A stretch of DNA of 64,000 bases from Neobacillus sp. PS3-34 (GCF_030915465.1 NZ_CP133267.1:806001-870000), one strand, 5' to 3'; numbered from the stretch's first letter, positions 51,396-62,665 are shown. Numbers and translations are program-made. The notes: a model not told the origin generated them from the sequence alone.

Positions 51396-52175
51396 TTAGT
51401 TAGATCTTAATTTATCTAGCTCGACTAGGAATTTATCGTTCAAGACCTTAATATATGTTCCCTTCATTCCCAATGAACGTGATTCGATAACACCTGCGCT
51501 CTCAAGCTTTCTTAAAGCATTAACGATAACAGAGCGAGTGATGCCTACGCGGTCAGCGATTTTGGAAGCAACCAGAAGTCCTTCGTGTCCATCAAGCTCT
51601 TCAAAAATATGCTCAATCGCTTCAAGCTCACTGTATGAAAGAGAACTGATTGCCATTTGAACTACAGCCTTGCTTCTTGCTTCACCTTCAATTTCTTCTG
51701 CTTTTTCACGAAGAATTTCCATACCTACAACAGTTGCACCATATTCACCCAAGATGAGATCATCATCATGGAATTTTTCATGCAAACGAGCAAGAATAAG
51801 GGTTCCTAAACGTTCGCCTCCACCGATAATTGGCACAATTGTTGTTAAGCCATCCTTGAACAATTCCTTGTTTTCAACCGGGAACGCAGTGTACTGGCTT
51901 TCTACATCAAGATTAGAAGATGTCTCCTGAATATTGAATAGGCCTTTTGTATATTCCTCTGGAAATTGGCGGTCTTCAAGCATTTGTTTCATTCTCTCGT
52001 TTTCAATTTGCTGATTGATAGCAAAACCTAAAAGCTTTCCACGACGGCTGACAACAAAAACATTCGCCTCGATTACATCACTAAGTGTTTCAGACATTTC
52101 TTTAAAGTTAACAGGCTTTCCTGCTGCCTTTTGAAGCAAGGCGTTAATTTTTCTCGTTTTAGTTAATAAATCCAT
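51396..52175 (-). CDS. codY: GTP- and branched-chain-amino-acid-sensing repressor CodY
   Basis: Global regulator of stationary-phase and nutrient genes. N-terminal GAF domain (about 1-155; [50 protein letters not shown]) and C-terminal winged helix with [41 protein letters not shown]. 259 aa, as in B. subtilis. It ends the xerC-hslV-hslU-codY cluster; the 137-bp gap to hslU has a TATAAT but no good -35. Confidence 0.97.
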   Translation of the reverse strand: MDLLTKTRKINALLQKAAGKPVNFKEMSETLSDVIEANVFVVSRRGKLLGFAINQQIENERMKQMLEDRQFPEEYTKGLFNIQETSSNLDVESQYTAFPVENKELFKDGLTTIVPIIGGGERLGTLILARLHEKFHDDDLILGEYGATVVGMEILREKAEEIEGEARSKAVVQMAISSLSYSELEAIEHIFEELDGHEGLLVASKIADRVGITRSVIVNALRKLESAGVIESRSLGMKGTYIKVLNDKFLVELDKLRSN

Positions 52176-52312
52176 TTTGATTCTTCCTCCTATATACTGC
52201 GGCCATTATATTATTTTTGTATTAAATCTATATTTAAGTACGGTCATCCTTGAAAAGGACTTAAAGCATCACTCAACTATTACCCATAACACCCAGCCAT
52301 AAAACGGCTGAA

Positions 52313-53719
52313 TTAAAGGATAAATTGACTCAAATCCTTATTCTTCGAGATAGCACCAAGCTTATCTTCTACATATTGAGGAGTGATTGACACTTTTTCC
52401 ATATTAATATCTGGAGCTTCAAATGATAAATCTTCAAGTAATTTTTCAAGAATTGTATGAAGCCTTCTTGCTCCGATATTATCTGTGTTCTGATTAACTT
52501 CAAATGCCACTTCGGCAATCCTACGAATAGCATCGTCAGAAAATTCAATTTGTATACCTTCAGTTTCTAATAAAGCCTGATATTGTTTAATTAATGCATT
52601 ATCTGGTTCAATTAGTATCCTGAAGAAATCTTCTACAGTCAGCTTTGTCAGCTCAACCCGGATTGGGAAACGCCCCTGCAATTCAGGAATCAGATCAGAC
52701 GGCTTTGCCATATGGAAGGCGCCAGCAGCAATGAACAGGATGTGGTCAGTTTTTACAGAACCATATTTCGTTACAACCGTTGATCCTTCTACAACCGGAA
52801 GAATATCTCGTTGGACACCTTCACGTGATACATCTGCAGAAGATCCACCTGAATTTTTGCTGGCTATTTTATCAATTTCATCGATAAAGATAATTCCAGC
52901 CTGTTCTGCACGAAAAACAGCATCCTGTGTTACTTCATCCATATCAATCAGCTTTTGAGCTTCTTCGTTTGTTAAAATTGACCTTGCTTCACTGACTGTC
53001 ACTTTTCGTTTCTTGCGTTTTTTAGGCATAAAGCTGCTTAGTGCATCCTGCATATTCATACCCATTTGCTCCATACCAGACCCTTGGAGCATATCAAACA
53101 TGGAAGGCTGCTGCTCCTCAACTTCCACCGATACCACTTCATCCTCAAGCTGTCCCATCGCAAGCTTTTCGCTGATGATTTTCCGCTTTTCATTCACAGA
53201 ATAATCATCGGCGCTGTTTCCTTCCGGTTCTGGCTGCGAATTGCTGCCACCAAATAACATTTCAAGAGGATTTTTATAAGTGTTGGTTTTTTTGCTGGAA
53301 GGGACAAGCAAGTCAACCAGCCTGTGGTTGGCATTTTGTTCTGCTCTTTCCTTTACACTGAGCATTTTCTCTTCTTTTACCAGGCGAACCGATGTTTCCA
53401 CAAGGTCCCTGACCATAGATTCGACGTCCCGGCCAACATAGCCGACCTCTGTAAACTTTGTCGCCTCGACCTTTATAAATGGAGCTCCTACCAATTTAGC
53501 CATTCTCCTGGCGATTTCGGTCTTTCCGACACCAGTTGGCCCGATCATTAAGATGTTCTTTGGAATGACTTCATCCCTTATTTTTTCATTTAACAATCCA
53601 CGGCGGTATCGGTTTCTCAGTGCAACTGCAACAGCTTTCTTTGCATCCTTCTGCCCGATTATATATTGGTCTAGTCTTTCAACTATTTGGCGGGGGGTTA
53701 AATTAGTCGTTTTTCCCAT
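52313..53719 (-). CDS. hslU: HslU/ClpY ATPase subunit of the HslUV protease
   Basis: AAA+ unfoldase that feeds HslV (CodX in B. subtilis). Start [37 protein letters not shown], Walker [14 protein letters not shown] (about residue 57), the intermediate I domain (about 110-240), Walker [12 protein letters not shown], sensor region [12 protein letters not shown] and the HslV-contacting C-terminal tail DLSQFIL. 468 aa, complete; its GGCC at 53538-53541 is read correctly. Confidence 0.96.
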   Translation of the reverse strand: MGKTTNLTPRQIVERLDQYIIGQKDAKKAVAVALRNRYRRGLLNEKIRDEVIPKNILMIGPTGVGKTEIARRMAKLVGAPFIKVEATKFTEVGYVGRDVESMVRDLVETSVRLVKEEKMLSVKERAEQNANHRLVDLLVPSSKKTNTYKNPLEMLFGGSNSQPEPEGNSADDYSVNEKRKIISEKLAMGQLEDEVVSVEVEEQQPSMFDMLQGSGMEQMGMNMQDALSSFMPKKRKKRKVTVSEARSILTNEEAQKLIDMDEVTQDAVFRAEQAGIIFIDEIDKIASKNSGGSSADVSREGVQRDILPVVEGSTVVTKYGSVKTDHILFIAAGAFHMAKPSDLIPELQGRFPIRVELTKLTVEDFFRILIEPDNALIKQYQALLETEGIQIEFSDDAIRRIAEVAFEVNQNTDNIGARRLHTILEKLLEDLSFEAPDINMEKVSITPQYVEDKLGAISKNKDLSQFIL

Positions 53720-53739
53720 CGATTCTATCTCCTTCCCGA

Positions 53740-54282
53740 TTAGAGCTCTTCCAAAATAATATTATGGTTAGTATATACACATATTTCAGCAGCAGTTTCC
53801 AGTGATGCTTTTGCTATTTCTTTAGCTGTCAGATGGTCGCCTGCATATTTTTTCAAGGACCTACCTGCAGATAACGCATAATTTCCACCAGAACCGATTG
53901 CCAATATACCATCATCCGGCTCGATTACCTCACCTGTACCGGAAACAAGAAGCAAATCTTCCTGGTTCATAACAATTAACATGGCTTCAAGCTTTCTCAA
54001 TACTTTATCACTGCGCCATTGTTTGGCGAGCTCCACAGCAGCTCTTTGAAGGTTTCCATTATACTCTTCCAGTTTGCCTTCAAACATTTCAAATAAAGTA
54101 AAGGCATCTGCTACGGATCCTGCGAATCCCGCAAGTACCTTTCCATTAAATATCTTTCTTACCTTTTTTGCTGTGTGTTTCATCACAACTGCATTTCCGA
54201 ATGTCACCTGGCCATCGCCTGACATTGCGCATTTACCTTTATGATGGATTGCAAATATTGTAGTGGCATGAAATTGGCCCAT
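53740..54282 (-). CDS. hslV: HslV/ClpQ protease subunit
   Basis: Proteasome-like peptidase (CodW in B. subtilis). ATG 54282 gives [38 protein letters not shown], the family N-terminus, 180 aa; the frame is open upstream to 54366. [18 protein letters not shown] and [14 protein letters not shown] are conserved. The TT of HATTIF aligns with the N-terminal Thr nucleophile of E. coli HslV, while B. subtilis CodW has been reported to use an N-terminal Ser absent here, so which residue becomes the nucleophile is open. Confidence 0.94.
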   Translation of the reverse strand: MGQFHATTIFAIHHKGKCAMSGDGQVTFGNAVVMKHTAKKVRKIFNGKVLAGFAGSVADAFTLFEMFEGKLEEYNGNLQRAAVELAKQWRSDKVLRKLEAMLIVMNQEDLLLVSGTGEVIEPDDGILAIGSGGNYALSAGRSLKKYAGDHLTAKEIAKASLETAAEICVYTNHNIILEEL

Positions 54283-54399
54283 CTCTGGATTTCCCCTTTC
54301 AGGAATATTGTTACAACGTTTAGAGATAGAAAAGAAAAGAAATTCATTATCGATTAAAAGCACCATAAATCCCCCAAGGGCAACAGAAAAGCTGCTGCC

Positions 54400-55297
54400 T
54401 TATGCCCTTGGATGATGTGACATATACGTCTTCCGCAAATGTTCATTTGTGACATGGGTATATATCTGAGTTGAAGATAAAAAAGCATGCCCCAGCAATT
54501 CCTGAACACTTCTCAGGTCTGCTCCATTATTCAAAAGATGTGTGGCAAACGTATGCCTGAGCATATGAGGGTGAATTTTTCCATTCAATGCTGAGTTCTC
54601 AATCATTGTATTTAATACCGTTCTTACTCCCCTATCTGTCAAGGGGCTTCCTCGGTGATTTAAAAACAAGGTGTCATTTGTTTCTTTTTGACCCATCAGT
54701 TTTTTTGACCATCGTTTATGTATCGATCCAGCGAGTCTGCCGCAAAGCTTCCAAAAGGAACATACCGTTCCTTATTTCCCTTTCCATGGACAAGGACAGT
54801 GGAAAGATAGAAATCCAAATCCTTAAGACGGATTTGACAGCATTCACTCACCCGAATCCCGGTTGCATATAATAGTTCAAGCATTGCTTTATTTCTTTGG
54901 CCAATGGGGTTTCAGTCTCACAGCTCTGAAAAAGAAGCTTTAATTCATCTTCATAAAAAAACTCCGGCAGCCGTTTTTCAGCCTTAGGTATGCTGACAAG
55001 TGCAAAGGGATTTTCTTCAGTATGTTTCTCCCGGACCAAAAATTTATAAAAGCTTCGCAGGCTCGAAATTTTCCTCGCTACCGATTTTCTTGCTAATTTC
55101 CGATCATACAGCCTTGTTAAATAGAGACGGGCATCAAGATACTGGACACTAGTTATGTCAGAAATCGCTTGTTCAGTCATGAACATAATAAAATCACTAA
55201 TATCATGATGATAATGTTCAATAGTATATTGTGAATAATTTTTCTCAATTTGTAAATATTCAATAAACAACTTTAAAGAAACGTTCACATTTCCCAT
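54400..55297 (-). CDS. xerC: tyrosine recombinase XerC/CodV (two apparent frameshifts)
   Basis: Resolves chromosome dimers at dif. N-terminal core-binding domain ([29 protein letters not shown]), then the catalytic domain: Arg in [11 protein letters not shown], Lys in [35 protein letters not shown] with the Tyr nucleophile. Frame breaks at 54899-54902 (GGCC short by one G; repair gives [19 protein letters not shown]) and at 54700-54706 (a T7 run short by one; repair gives [19 protein letters not shown]). Repaired length 299 aa (304 in B. subtilis). Head of the hslVU-codY cluster. Confidence 0.92.
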
Positions 55298-55311
55298 CTA
55301 TATCACCTCAC

Positions 55312-55348
55312 AAGGGCTAATAAAGCTTAACATAATTCATTAGCCCTT
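55312..55348. repeat. 10-bp perfect inverted repeat between trmFO and xerC
   Basis: AAGGGCTAAT and ATTAGCCCTT separated by 17 bases fill most of the 61-bp gap. There is no T run after it on either strand, so it is a hairpin of unknown role, perhaps a weak terminator or processing site. Confidence 0.6.
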
Positions 55349-55358
55349 GCAATAAATT

Positions 55359-56662
55359 TTACAAAACTTTCACAAAGTTCTGAATTGTTTCCAATGCTCT
55401 GTTTGCGTGCTCCAAATTGCGTTCCTGCTTACCCTTTATTCTCACTGGCAGTTCCGGAAATAAACCGAAGTTCGCATTCATTGGCTGGAAATTTTTCGAA
55501 TTTGCCGTCGTAATGTATCTAGCCATACTGCCGATAGCCGTTTCAACTGGAAACTCCACCGGTTTCTCACCAAGTGCATAACGTGCTGCATTCATACCTG
55601 CTACTAATCCGCTTGCTGCCGATTCAACATATCCTTCCACACCAGTCATTTGGCCTGCAAAGAAGAGGTCCTCACGATTGCGGAACTGATAGGTTGCTTT
55701 AAGGACTTTGGGAGAGTTGATAAATGTATTTCGGTGCATGACACCATATCGGATAATTTCCGCATTTTCCAATCCCGGAATCATTTGAATAACTTCCTTT
55801 TGAGCCCCCCATTTTAAATGGGTTTGAAAACCGACAATATTAAAAAGTGTTCCCGCAGCATCATCCTGGCGAAGTTGAACTACAGCGAATGGCCTTTTCC
55901 TGTACGGGGATCATCAAGTCCGACTGGTTTCATAGGGCCAAATAGCATGGTTTTCTTGCCTCGTGATGCCATTACTTCTATTGGCATGCACCCTTCAAAG
56001 AAAATTTCCTTTTCAAATTCTTTTAACGGAACGGTTTCGGCTGTGGTAAGGGCTTCATAAAAACGTTCAAATTCTTCCTCTGACATCGGACAATTTAAGT
56101 ACGCGGCTTCGCCCTTATCATACCTGGATTTTAAGTATACCTTTTCCATATCGATACTGTCCTTTTCAAGGATTGGTGCTGCAGCATCATAAAAGTATAA
56201 ATAATCTTCTCCAGTCAGCTCTTTTAGCTTTTCGGAAAGAGCTGGGCTTGTTAATGGCCCGGTCGCTATTACCGTTGGGCCCTCTGGTATTTCGGTTACT
56301 TCCTCATTCATTACTGTGACATTTTCATGGTTTTTCACCAATTCTGTAACCCGGGCAGCAAATTCATGACGATCAACTGCGAGTGCCCCGCCGGCAGGTA
56401 CTGAACATGCATCAGCCGAAGCAATAATAACTGAATCAAGCAATCTCATTTCTTCCTTCAAAACGCCCACTGCATTTGTTAATGTATTAGCCCGTAAAGA
56501 ATTACTGCACACCAATTCCGCAAATTTATCCGTATGGTGGGCAGGTGTTTGTTTAACAGGCATCATTTCATAAAGGCGTACCTTTATTCCTCTATTGGCT
56601 ATCTGCCAGGCAGCTTCACTTCCTGCCACCGCACCAATTACATTTACTACTTGCTCATTCAT
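55359..56662 (-). CDS. trmFO: tRNA (m5U54) methyltransferase TrmFO (frameshift and an in-frame 3-base loss)
   Basis: Folate/FAD-dependent enzyme making ribothymidine 54 in tRNA. ATG 56662 follows GGAGG. Near 56627 the FAD-binding motif reads [11 protein letters not shown] where the family has VIGAGLAGSEAA; three bases that would form GGCC are missing. At 55890-55893 one base is missing beside GGCC; repair gives [33 protein letters not shown] and joins the C-terminal part ([38 protein letters not shown]). Restoring all four bases gives 435 aa, identical to B. subtilis. Confidence 0.92.
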
Positions 56663-56870
56663 GAACTTAACCTCCTGCAAAAAATAATGGACTATTATTC
56701 CAAGGGGAATATCTCATATTACTATTATCATTTTATCTACTTTCCCTTATGCCCATCGTAATAGCACATTTAAATACGATGAGAAACGAAAAAAGTTTCA
56801 TAAGCATGTAGAACAATACAGTTTCTATCATTTTTCCCTGTTATTAGGAAAAGTTGTCCTTACCTTTAAA

Positions 56871-56900
56871 AAAATGAAAAGAGTGAGCGTGGAGCTCACC
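56871..56900 (-). terminator. topA intrinsic terminator
   Basis: GTGAGC / GCTCAC stem with a five-base loop, followed by TCTTTTCATTTTTTT on the minus strand, directly after the topA stop. The rest of the 239-bp topA-trmFO gap shows no gene. Confidence 0.8.
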
Positions 56901-56901
56901 C

Positions 56902-58975
56902 TTAATTTTGCTGTTCTTCCTTGTAGTCACATTCCGTACATTGGACCTGGACACCTTTTTTTAATTTCTTTTCAACAAGAAGGCTTTCACATCTAGGGCA
57001 GCTTCTTGGTAATGGCTTATCCCAGGAAATAAAATCACACTCCGGAAAGCGGTCGCATCCATAAAAAAGGCGGCGTTTTTTGCTTTTCCTTTCGATGATG
57101 TTACCTTCTTTACATTTCGGACAAGTTACGCCTATTTCTTTAACAATAGGCTTGGTGTTCCGACAGTCAGGAAAGTTGCTGCAGGCCATGAATTTTCCGT
57201 AGCGGCCCATTTTAAATACCATAGGGTTTCCGCATTGGTCGCAGTCTTCTCCAGCAGGTTCATCTTTAATCTCGATTTCCTGCATTTCTTTTTCCGCAAC
57301 TTCCAAGTGCTTCTCGAAATCCTGATAGAAATGGTCAATAATTTGCACCCAGCCAATTTTTCCGGCTTCGACATCATCAAGATCTTGTTCCATCTTTGCA
57401 GTAAACTCAACATCTAGAATATCAGGGAAGAACTCAAGAATCAACTCTAAAACAATTTCACCTAGCTCTGTTGGAATAAATCGCTTATTATCCAGAGCTA
57501 CATATCCACGTTTTTGAATCGTATCAAGTGTAGGCGCGTATGTTGATGGGCGCCCTATTCCCAGCTCTTCCAGGGTTTTGACGAGCCTTGCTTCTGTATA
57601 CCTTGGAGGCGGCTGAGTGAAGTGTTGTTTTTTATCAAAATCTTTTTGAATTACTTCATCGCCTTCTTTTAAATCAGGAAGCATTTTATCCTTTTCCTCG
57701 ACCTGATCATCAGAACCCTCAATATAAAGCTTTGTAAATCCTGGGAACTTTATCTTAGAACCAGTCGCCCGGAAAATCACATTTCCATTTAGCAAATCGA
57801 CGCTCATTGTATCCATTACTGCCGGCGCCATCTGGCTTGCAAGAAACCGCTCCCAGATCAGTTTATATAGCCTCAGCTGGTCTCTGGATAAAAACTCTTT
57901 CAGGCTGCTTGGGTCACGAAATGTTCCTGTAGGCCTTACCGCTTCATGCGCATCCTGTGAGTTGGTTTGCTTTTTCTCTTTGCGTTGCTCTTCTTTAAGG
58001 TAATTCTCTCCATATTCCTCTTTTATATAGCTCGCGGCCTCTGCCTGGGCGACTTCTGAAAGCCTGGTAGAATCCGTACGCATATAGGTAATCAAACCGA
58101 CAGTGCCTTCCTTGCCTAGATCTATCCCCTCATACAGCTGCTGGGCAAGCATCATTGTTTTCTTCGCCCTGAAGTTAAGCTTTCTGGCTGCTTCCTGCTG
58201 TAGGGATGAAGTCGTAAAAGGAGGAGCTGGATTTCTTTTTCTTTCCTTCTTCGTAACAGAAATGACCTTAAATTTATTGCCCTTGATTCCTTTTAAAGCC
58301 GCTTCTACATCCTCGCTTGAGGATAGAGCTACTTTTTTATTGTCGATCCCATAGAAGGAAGCTTCAAAATGCTCTTTGCCTTTGACAAAATTCCCTTCAA
58401 TCGTCCAATACTCTTCAGGTTCAAACGCCTTTATTTCTTTTTCCCGGTCAATAATCAAACGGACTGCAACCGATTGGACACGCCCTGCACTAAGTCCTTT
58501 TTTCACCTTTTTCCACAAAAGCGGGCTGATATTATAACCTACGAGCCTATCAAGGATTCGGCGTGCCTGCTGGGAATCCACAAGATCCATATTAATAGGG
58601 CGTGGGTGCTTAAAAGATTCTTTTATCGCATCTTTTGTAATCTCGTTAAAAACTACACGGCAATCAGAAGAAATATCCACGTCAAGACTATGAGCCAAAT
58701 GCCAGGCAATCGCTTCCCCTTCACGATCCGGGTCAGCTGCGAGATAGATTTTTTTAGCTTTTTTTGCAGCGGATTTCAGCTCTTTGAGTACAGCCTTTTC
58801 CGCGAATGGTAATATACTTTGGCTCATAAGAATTCTCTACATCTACACCCATTTGGCTTCTTGGCAAATCCCGAACATGTCCCATGGATGCTCTCACTTT
58901 ATATTTTTTTCCCAAATAACGTTCAATCGTCTTTGCCTTTGCAGGCGATTCCACGATCACGAGAAATTCTGACAT
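56902..58975 (-). CDS. topA: DNA topoisomerase I (one apparent 2-base deletion)
   Basis: Type IA topoisomerase relaxing negative supercoils. TOPRIM domain ([24 protein letters not shown], then [22 protein letters not shown]), active-site Tyr in [12 protein letters not shown], and three C-terminal four-Cys zinc motifs ([10 protein letters not shown]...[16 protein letters not shown]...CDRFPEC; CPRCES...CTECDY). At 58792-58796 two bases are missing; adding CC makes GGCCC and [19 protein letters not shown], giving 691 aa, exactly the B. subtilis length. Essential, so an error. Confidence 0.94.
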
Positions 58976-59487
58976 TCATTCATCCTCCTTGAGAGGGATT
59001 TAAGAAAGTGTGCAAGTATCCAGTTCCTCTGGGAGGATACCCATTCTTTATTTAGCTCTTTCCTTCTGTCATTTCTGTAAACAATGGCTTTAGAAAAAAT
59101 GAATACACTAAATACCTAATCCCAAAAATTCCTATTAAATCCTCAATATATATTTTGATTGTTATTTGGCGGCCATTGAAAAAGCCGGAATAAACGTTGA
59201 AACAAATATTCATTATTATTGATTAAAAGATTAACACCTGTCAATGGAAAAGGAGTTAACCGTTTTCAATTCAAACGTCGACCTTCACTTTTTTCCTTTT
59301 TCTGTGAAAACGTTTTTTTGAGTTATCTGTTGCAAAATGTATAACAGATTGAAAATAATTTCAACCTTTTTCTGAAAAATCTCTTGCAATTTTGTAAATA
59401 CCTGCACAAAAACTTCATTTTTAATGCTTATTCCCTATTCAATGCCTTCGTATACGGTAAAATTCCATTTTTATTAATAATTTATTG
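58976..59487 (-). other. AT-rich 512-bp intergenic region dprA-topA
   Basis: No gene is supportable here. On the minus strand TTGACA (59244-59239) is followed after 18 bases by AATAAT (59220-59215), a possible promoter about 240 bp upstream of topA. Several T-rich tracts lie between 59280 and 59400. A GTGAAAACG stretch near 59303 only partly fits a cre site. I see no dprA terminator with a convincing stem. Confidence 0.4.
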
Positions 59488-60360
59488 CTAGTACTTTATT
59501 TCTGCTAAAATATCTTCTGCAATAGTTACCAATTTTGCCCCCTGCTGAATTAATTCATTCGTTCCAATTGAATTGACATTGAAGATGCTGCCTGGCAGAG
59601 AAAAAACCTCACGTCCCTCATTTACGGCAAAATTCGCTGTAATGAGTGAACCGCTTTTCCTTTTTGCTTCTATTATTAGTGTTCCTCTGCACAATCCACT
59701 GATAATTCTATTCCTCGCCGGAAAATGCCAACGCAATGGCTTTGTATCAGGGGGATATTCAGAAATAATAAGCTGGTTTTTCATTAATTGCCTTGCTAGA
59801 TTCATATTTTCTTTCGGATAGATGTGATAGAAGCCTCCGGCTATTACTGCGATTGTTTTTCCATGGTTAAGAACTGCACATTCATGCGCTAATGCGTCAA
59901 TTCCCTTTGCTAGGCCACTGACAATAACAACGCCTTTTTCAAGCAAGGGTGGAAAAAGAAATTGAATCGCATTTTTCCCATACTGGGTTGCCTGCCGGGA
60001 ACCGACGACAGCAAGCTTTGGTTCCACATTGAGGATAGAAAGGTCCCCCTTCGCGAATAAAGCCCATGGTGGCTGGTAAATTTCTTTCAGGATAGCCGGA
60101 TACTCTCGATCAAAAAGAGTGATGACTGATATTTCATTTAATTCATACTGCCTGATTTGTTCATGTATTAATTCTGCTGAAATATTATTGGAAGAAATGT
60201 GGCTGTAGGTTTTAAGAGAAGAACAATGGAAGAGGTCATCCGTGGCCAGCTGAGGGCTGAGAGAGAGAGTTGGATCTTTTTTTAAGAGCCGAAAGATTGT
60301 ATTCCAGGATATATTGGGATAATGAAGCAAATGAACGAGACGCCTTTTAAAGTCGTCCAT
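59488..60360 (-). CDS. dprA: DNA processing protein DprA
   Basis: Loads RecA onto incoming single-stranded DNA during transformation. Rossmann-type DprA core: LAVVGSRQATQYGKNAI (about residue 115), VSGLAKGIDALAHECAVLNHGKTIAVIAGGF, IYPKEN, ISEYPPDTKPLRWHFPARNRIISGL and KSGSLITANFAVNEGREVFSLPGSI. 290 aa (297 in B. subtilis), complete. ATG 60360 follows AGGAGG. Between sucD and topA, the usual position. Confidence 0.95.
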   Translation of the reverse strand: MDDFKRRLVHLLHYPNISWNTIFRLLKKDPTLSLSPQLATDDLFHCSSLKTYSHISSNNISAELIHEQIRQYELNEISVITLFDREYPAILKEIYQPPWALFAKGDLSILNVEPKLAVVGSRQATQYGKNAIQFLFPPLLEKGVVIVSGLAKGIDALAHECAVLNHGKTIAVIAGGFYHIYPKENMNLARQLMKNQLIISEYPPDTKPLRWHFPARNRIISGLCRGTLIIEAKRKSGSLITANFAVNEGREVFSLPGSIFNVNSIGTNELIQQGAKLVTIAEDILAEIKY

Positions 60361-60398
60361 AACTAAAACCTCCTAAAAAAGATTTGGCAAATTAGGAA

Positions 60399-60427
60399 AT
60401 AGCCCCTCGAAATGCCGAGGGACTATT
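60399..60427 (-). terminator. sucD intrinsic terminator
   Basis: A stem of about 11 bp (ATAGTCCCTCG / CGAGGGGCTAT, one mismatch) with a six-base loop, followed by TTTCC on the minus strand, 10 bases after the sucD stop. Confidence 0.75.
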
Positions 60428-60437
60428 CTATAAGTTT

Positions 60438-61339
60438 TTAGTGCGTTTTACACTTTTCGTATAAACCTTGTTCTTTTAATACTTCAATTAATGTTTCACC
60501 CATTACAGATGGTGTGTCAGCTACTTTAATACCGCATTCGTTCATGACGCGGATTTTTTCGTCTGCTGTACCCTTACCGCCAGAAATGATTGCGCCAGCG
60601 TGGCCCATACGCTTTCCTGGAGGTGCAGTACGGCCGCCAATGAAGCCAACAACAGGTTTTGTCATGTTTGCTTTAACCCATTCAGCAGCTTCTTCTTCTG
60701 CAGTACCGCCGATTTCACCAATCATGATAACAGCGTATGTTTCTGGATCTTCATTAAATGCTTTTAATACATCGATGAAGTTTGTTCCGTTAACAGGGTC
60801 TCCGCCAATACCAACAGCAGTTGTTTGACCAAGTCCAGCTTGTGTTAATTGGTGCACAGCTTCGTATGTTAATGTTCCAGAGCGGGATACAACACCAACA
60901 TGGCCTTTTGTATGAATGTAACCAGGCATGATACCAATTTTGCATTCATCCGGAGTGATAACACCAGGGCAGTTAGGGCGACTAAGCGAGTCTTTTTGCC
61001 TTCCATATAACGTTTAACCTTAACCATATCCAATACCGGGATATGTTCTGTAATACAGATGGCAAGGTCAAGCTCGGCATCAACCGCTTCGATAATCGCA
61101 TCTGCTGCAAATGGTGCAGGTACATAAATAACGGATGCTGTCGCACCAGTTGTTTCTACTGCTTCTTTGACTGTATTAAAAACAGGCACGCCTTCTACTT
61201 CCATGCCGCCTTTACCTGGAGTGGTACCGCCAACAATTTGTGTACCGTATTCAAGCATTTGCTTTGTATGAAAAAGGGCTGTTGAACCTGTAATCCCTTG
61301 AACAATAACCTTTGTGTCTTTATTAATGAAAACGCTCAC
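60438..61339 (-). CDS. sucD: succinyl-CoA synthetase alpha subunit (one apparent frameshift)
   Basis: TCA-cycle enzyme interconverting succinyl-CoA and succinate with ATP formation; this subunit binds CoA and carries the phospho-His. CoA-binding Rossmann domain ([26 protein letters not shown]), [10 protein letters not shown], and the active His in [15 protein letters not shown] (about residue 246). At 60979-60981 GGCC lacks one G; repair gives [27 protein letters not shown]. 300 aa, identical to B. subtilis. Confidence 0.94.
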
Positions 61340-61363
61340 GTTAATTCCCCTTTCTTTTCGATC

Positions 61364-62524
61364 CTATTTCACTAATGAAACGATTTTTTGTGCACCGTCA
61401 GCCATTGATTCAGCAGCAATAATATCGATGCTGGACTCTGCAAGGATTTTCTTGCCTAAATCAACGTTCGTTCCTTCTAAACGAACGACAAGTGGAACAC
61501 TAAGTCCAACCTGCTTAGCTGCCTCAACAACACCCTCAGCAATAACGTCACACTTCATGATTCCGCCGAAGATATTGACAAAAATACCTTTTACGTTTGG
61601 ATCAGAAAGAATGATTTTGAACGCTTCTGTAACTTTTTCTGCCGTAGCGCCGCCCCCAACGTCCAGGAAGTTTGCGGGATCTCCGCCATAATGCTTGACG
61701 ATGTCCATTGTTGCCATCGCTAGGCCTGCACCGTTAACCATACAGCCAATGTTCCCATCAAGTGAGATATAGCTCAGGTCATACTTGGAAGCTTCGATTT
61801 CCTTTGCATCTTCCTCTTCAAGGTCGCGGTATTCCAAAACATCCTTTTGGCGATATAATGCATTTGAGTCAAAGTTTAATTTTGCATCAAGTGCCATTAC
61901 TTTACCATCTCCTGTAACAACAAGAGGGTTGATTTCTGCAATAGAGCAATCCTTTTCAATATAAGCCTGATATAGGCTCATCATGAACTTAACAGCCTGG
62001 TTGACCAATTCCTTAGGGATATTGATATTAAACGCAACACGGCGCGCCTGGAAAGGCTGAAGACCAATTACAGGATCAATTTCCTCTTTAAAGATTTTCT
62101 CAGGAGTTTTTTCAGCTACTTCTTCAATTTCAGTTCCGCCTTCTTCAGAAGCCATTAAAACAACGCGTGAAGTCGCACGGTCCAATACTAGTCCAACATA
62201 GTATTCTTTTTTAATGTCACAGCCTTCTTCAATTAACAGGCGCTTTACTTCTTTTCCTTCTGGACCTGTTTGATGAGTGACCAAAGTTTTCCCTAAGATT
62301 TCGTTCGCATATGTACGTACTTCATCCAGATTTTTGGCAACTTTTACTCCACCGGCTTTACCCCTTCCGCCAGCATGGATTTGAGCCTTAACTACACAAA
62401 CTGCAGTGCCAAGCTCTTTTGCAGCTTCAACTGCTTCTTCAACCGTGAAAGCCACTTTACCATTCGGAACTGCTACCCCATATTTTCTGAGGATCTCTTT
62501 TCCCTGATACTCATGGATATTCAT
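61364..62524 (-). CDS. sucC: succinyl-CoA synthetase beta subunit
   Basis: ATP-grasp subunit that binds nucleotide and succinate. [17 protein letters not shown] start, [22 protein letters not shown] near residue 45, [11 protein letters not shown] near 200, [34 protein letters not shown] and [12 protein letters not shown]. 386 aa, complete. First gene of sucCD, 24 bp before sucD, under the promoter/cre region at 62624-62665. Confidence 0.97.
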   Translation of the reverse strand: MNIHEYQGKEILRKYGVAVPNGKVAFTVEEAVEAAKELGTAVCVVKAQIHAGGRGKAGGVKVAKNLDEVRTYANEILGKTLVTHQTGPEGKEVKRLLIEEGCDIKKEYYVGLVLDRATSRVVLMASEEGGTEIEEVAEKTPEKIFKEEIDPVIGLQPFQARRVAFNINIPKELVNQAVKFMMSLYQAYIEKDCSIAEINPLVVTGDGKVMALDAKLNFDSNALYRQKDVLEYRDLEEEDAKEIEASKYDLSYISLDGNIGCMVNGAGLAMATMDIVKHYGGDPANFLDVGGGATAEKVTEAFKIILSDPNVKGIFVNIFGGIMKCDVIAEGVVEAAKQVGLSVPLVVRLEGTNVDLGKKILAESSIDIIAAESMADGAQKIVSLVK

Positions 62525-62623
62525 TTCCCATCCTCCTATCTAGAAAAGCGAAGCGCCTTGTTAGGAGCCAGACACTATTCTAGTTTTTGATTGTTAAACT
62601 TTTAATTTTCGCTTTAAAAAATT

Positions 62624-62638
62624 AGACTGCGCTTTCAT
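62624..62638 (-). promoter_or_regulatory. CcpA-binding cre site at the sucCD promoter
   Basis: ATGAAAGCGCAGTCT fits the cre consensus WTGNAANCGNWNNCW at every fixed position. It overlaps the last bases of the -10 and covers the expected start, where CcpA-HPr(Ser-P) would block initiation. Confidence 0.75.
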
Positions 62639-62665
62639 TTTATATAATGATAAATTCCTTGTCTA
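62637..62665 (-). promoter_or_regulatory. sigma-A type promoter of sucCD
   Basis: TAGACA (62665-62660), 17-base spacer, TAAAAT (62642-62637); 5 of 6 matches each. About 110 bp upstream of sucC. Nothing else is visible in the 273-bp gap. Confidence 0.65.

Noticed and set aside
59296..59312. cre site upstream of topA
   Set aside because: GTGAAAACGTTTTTT lacks the first W and the distal C of the consensus.
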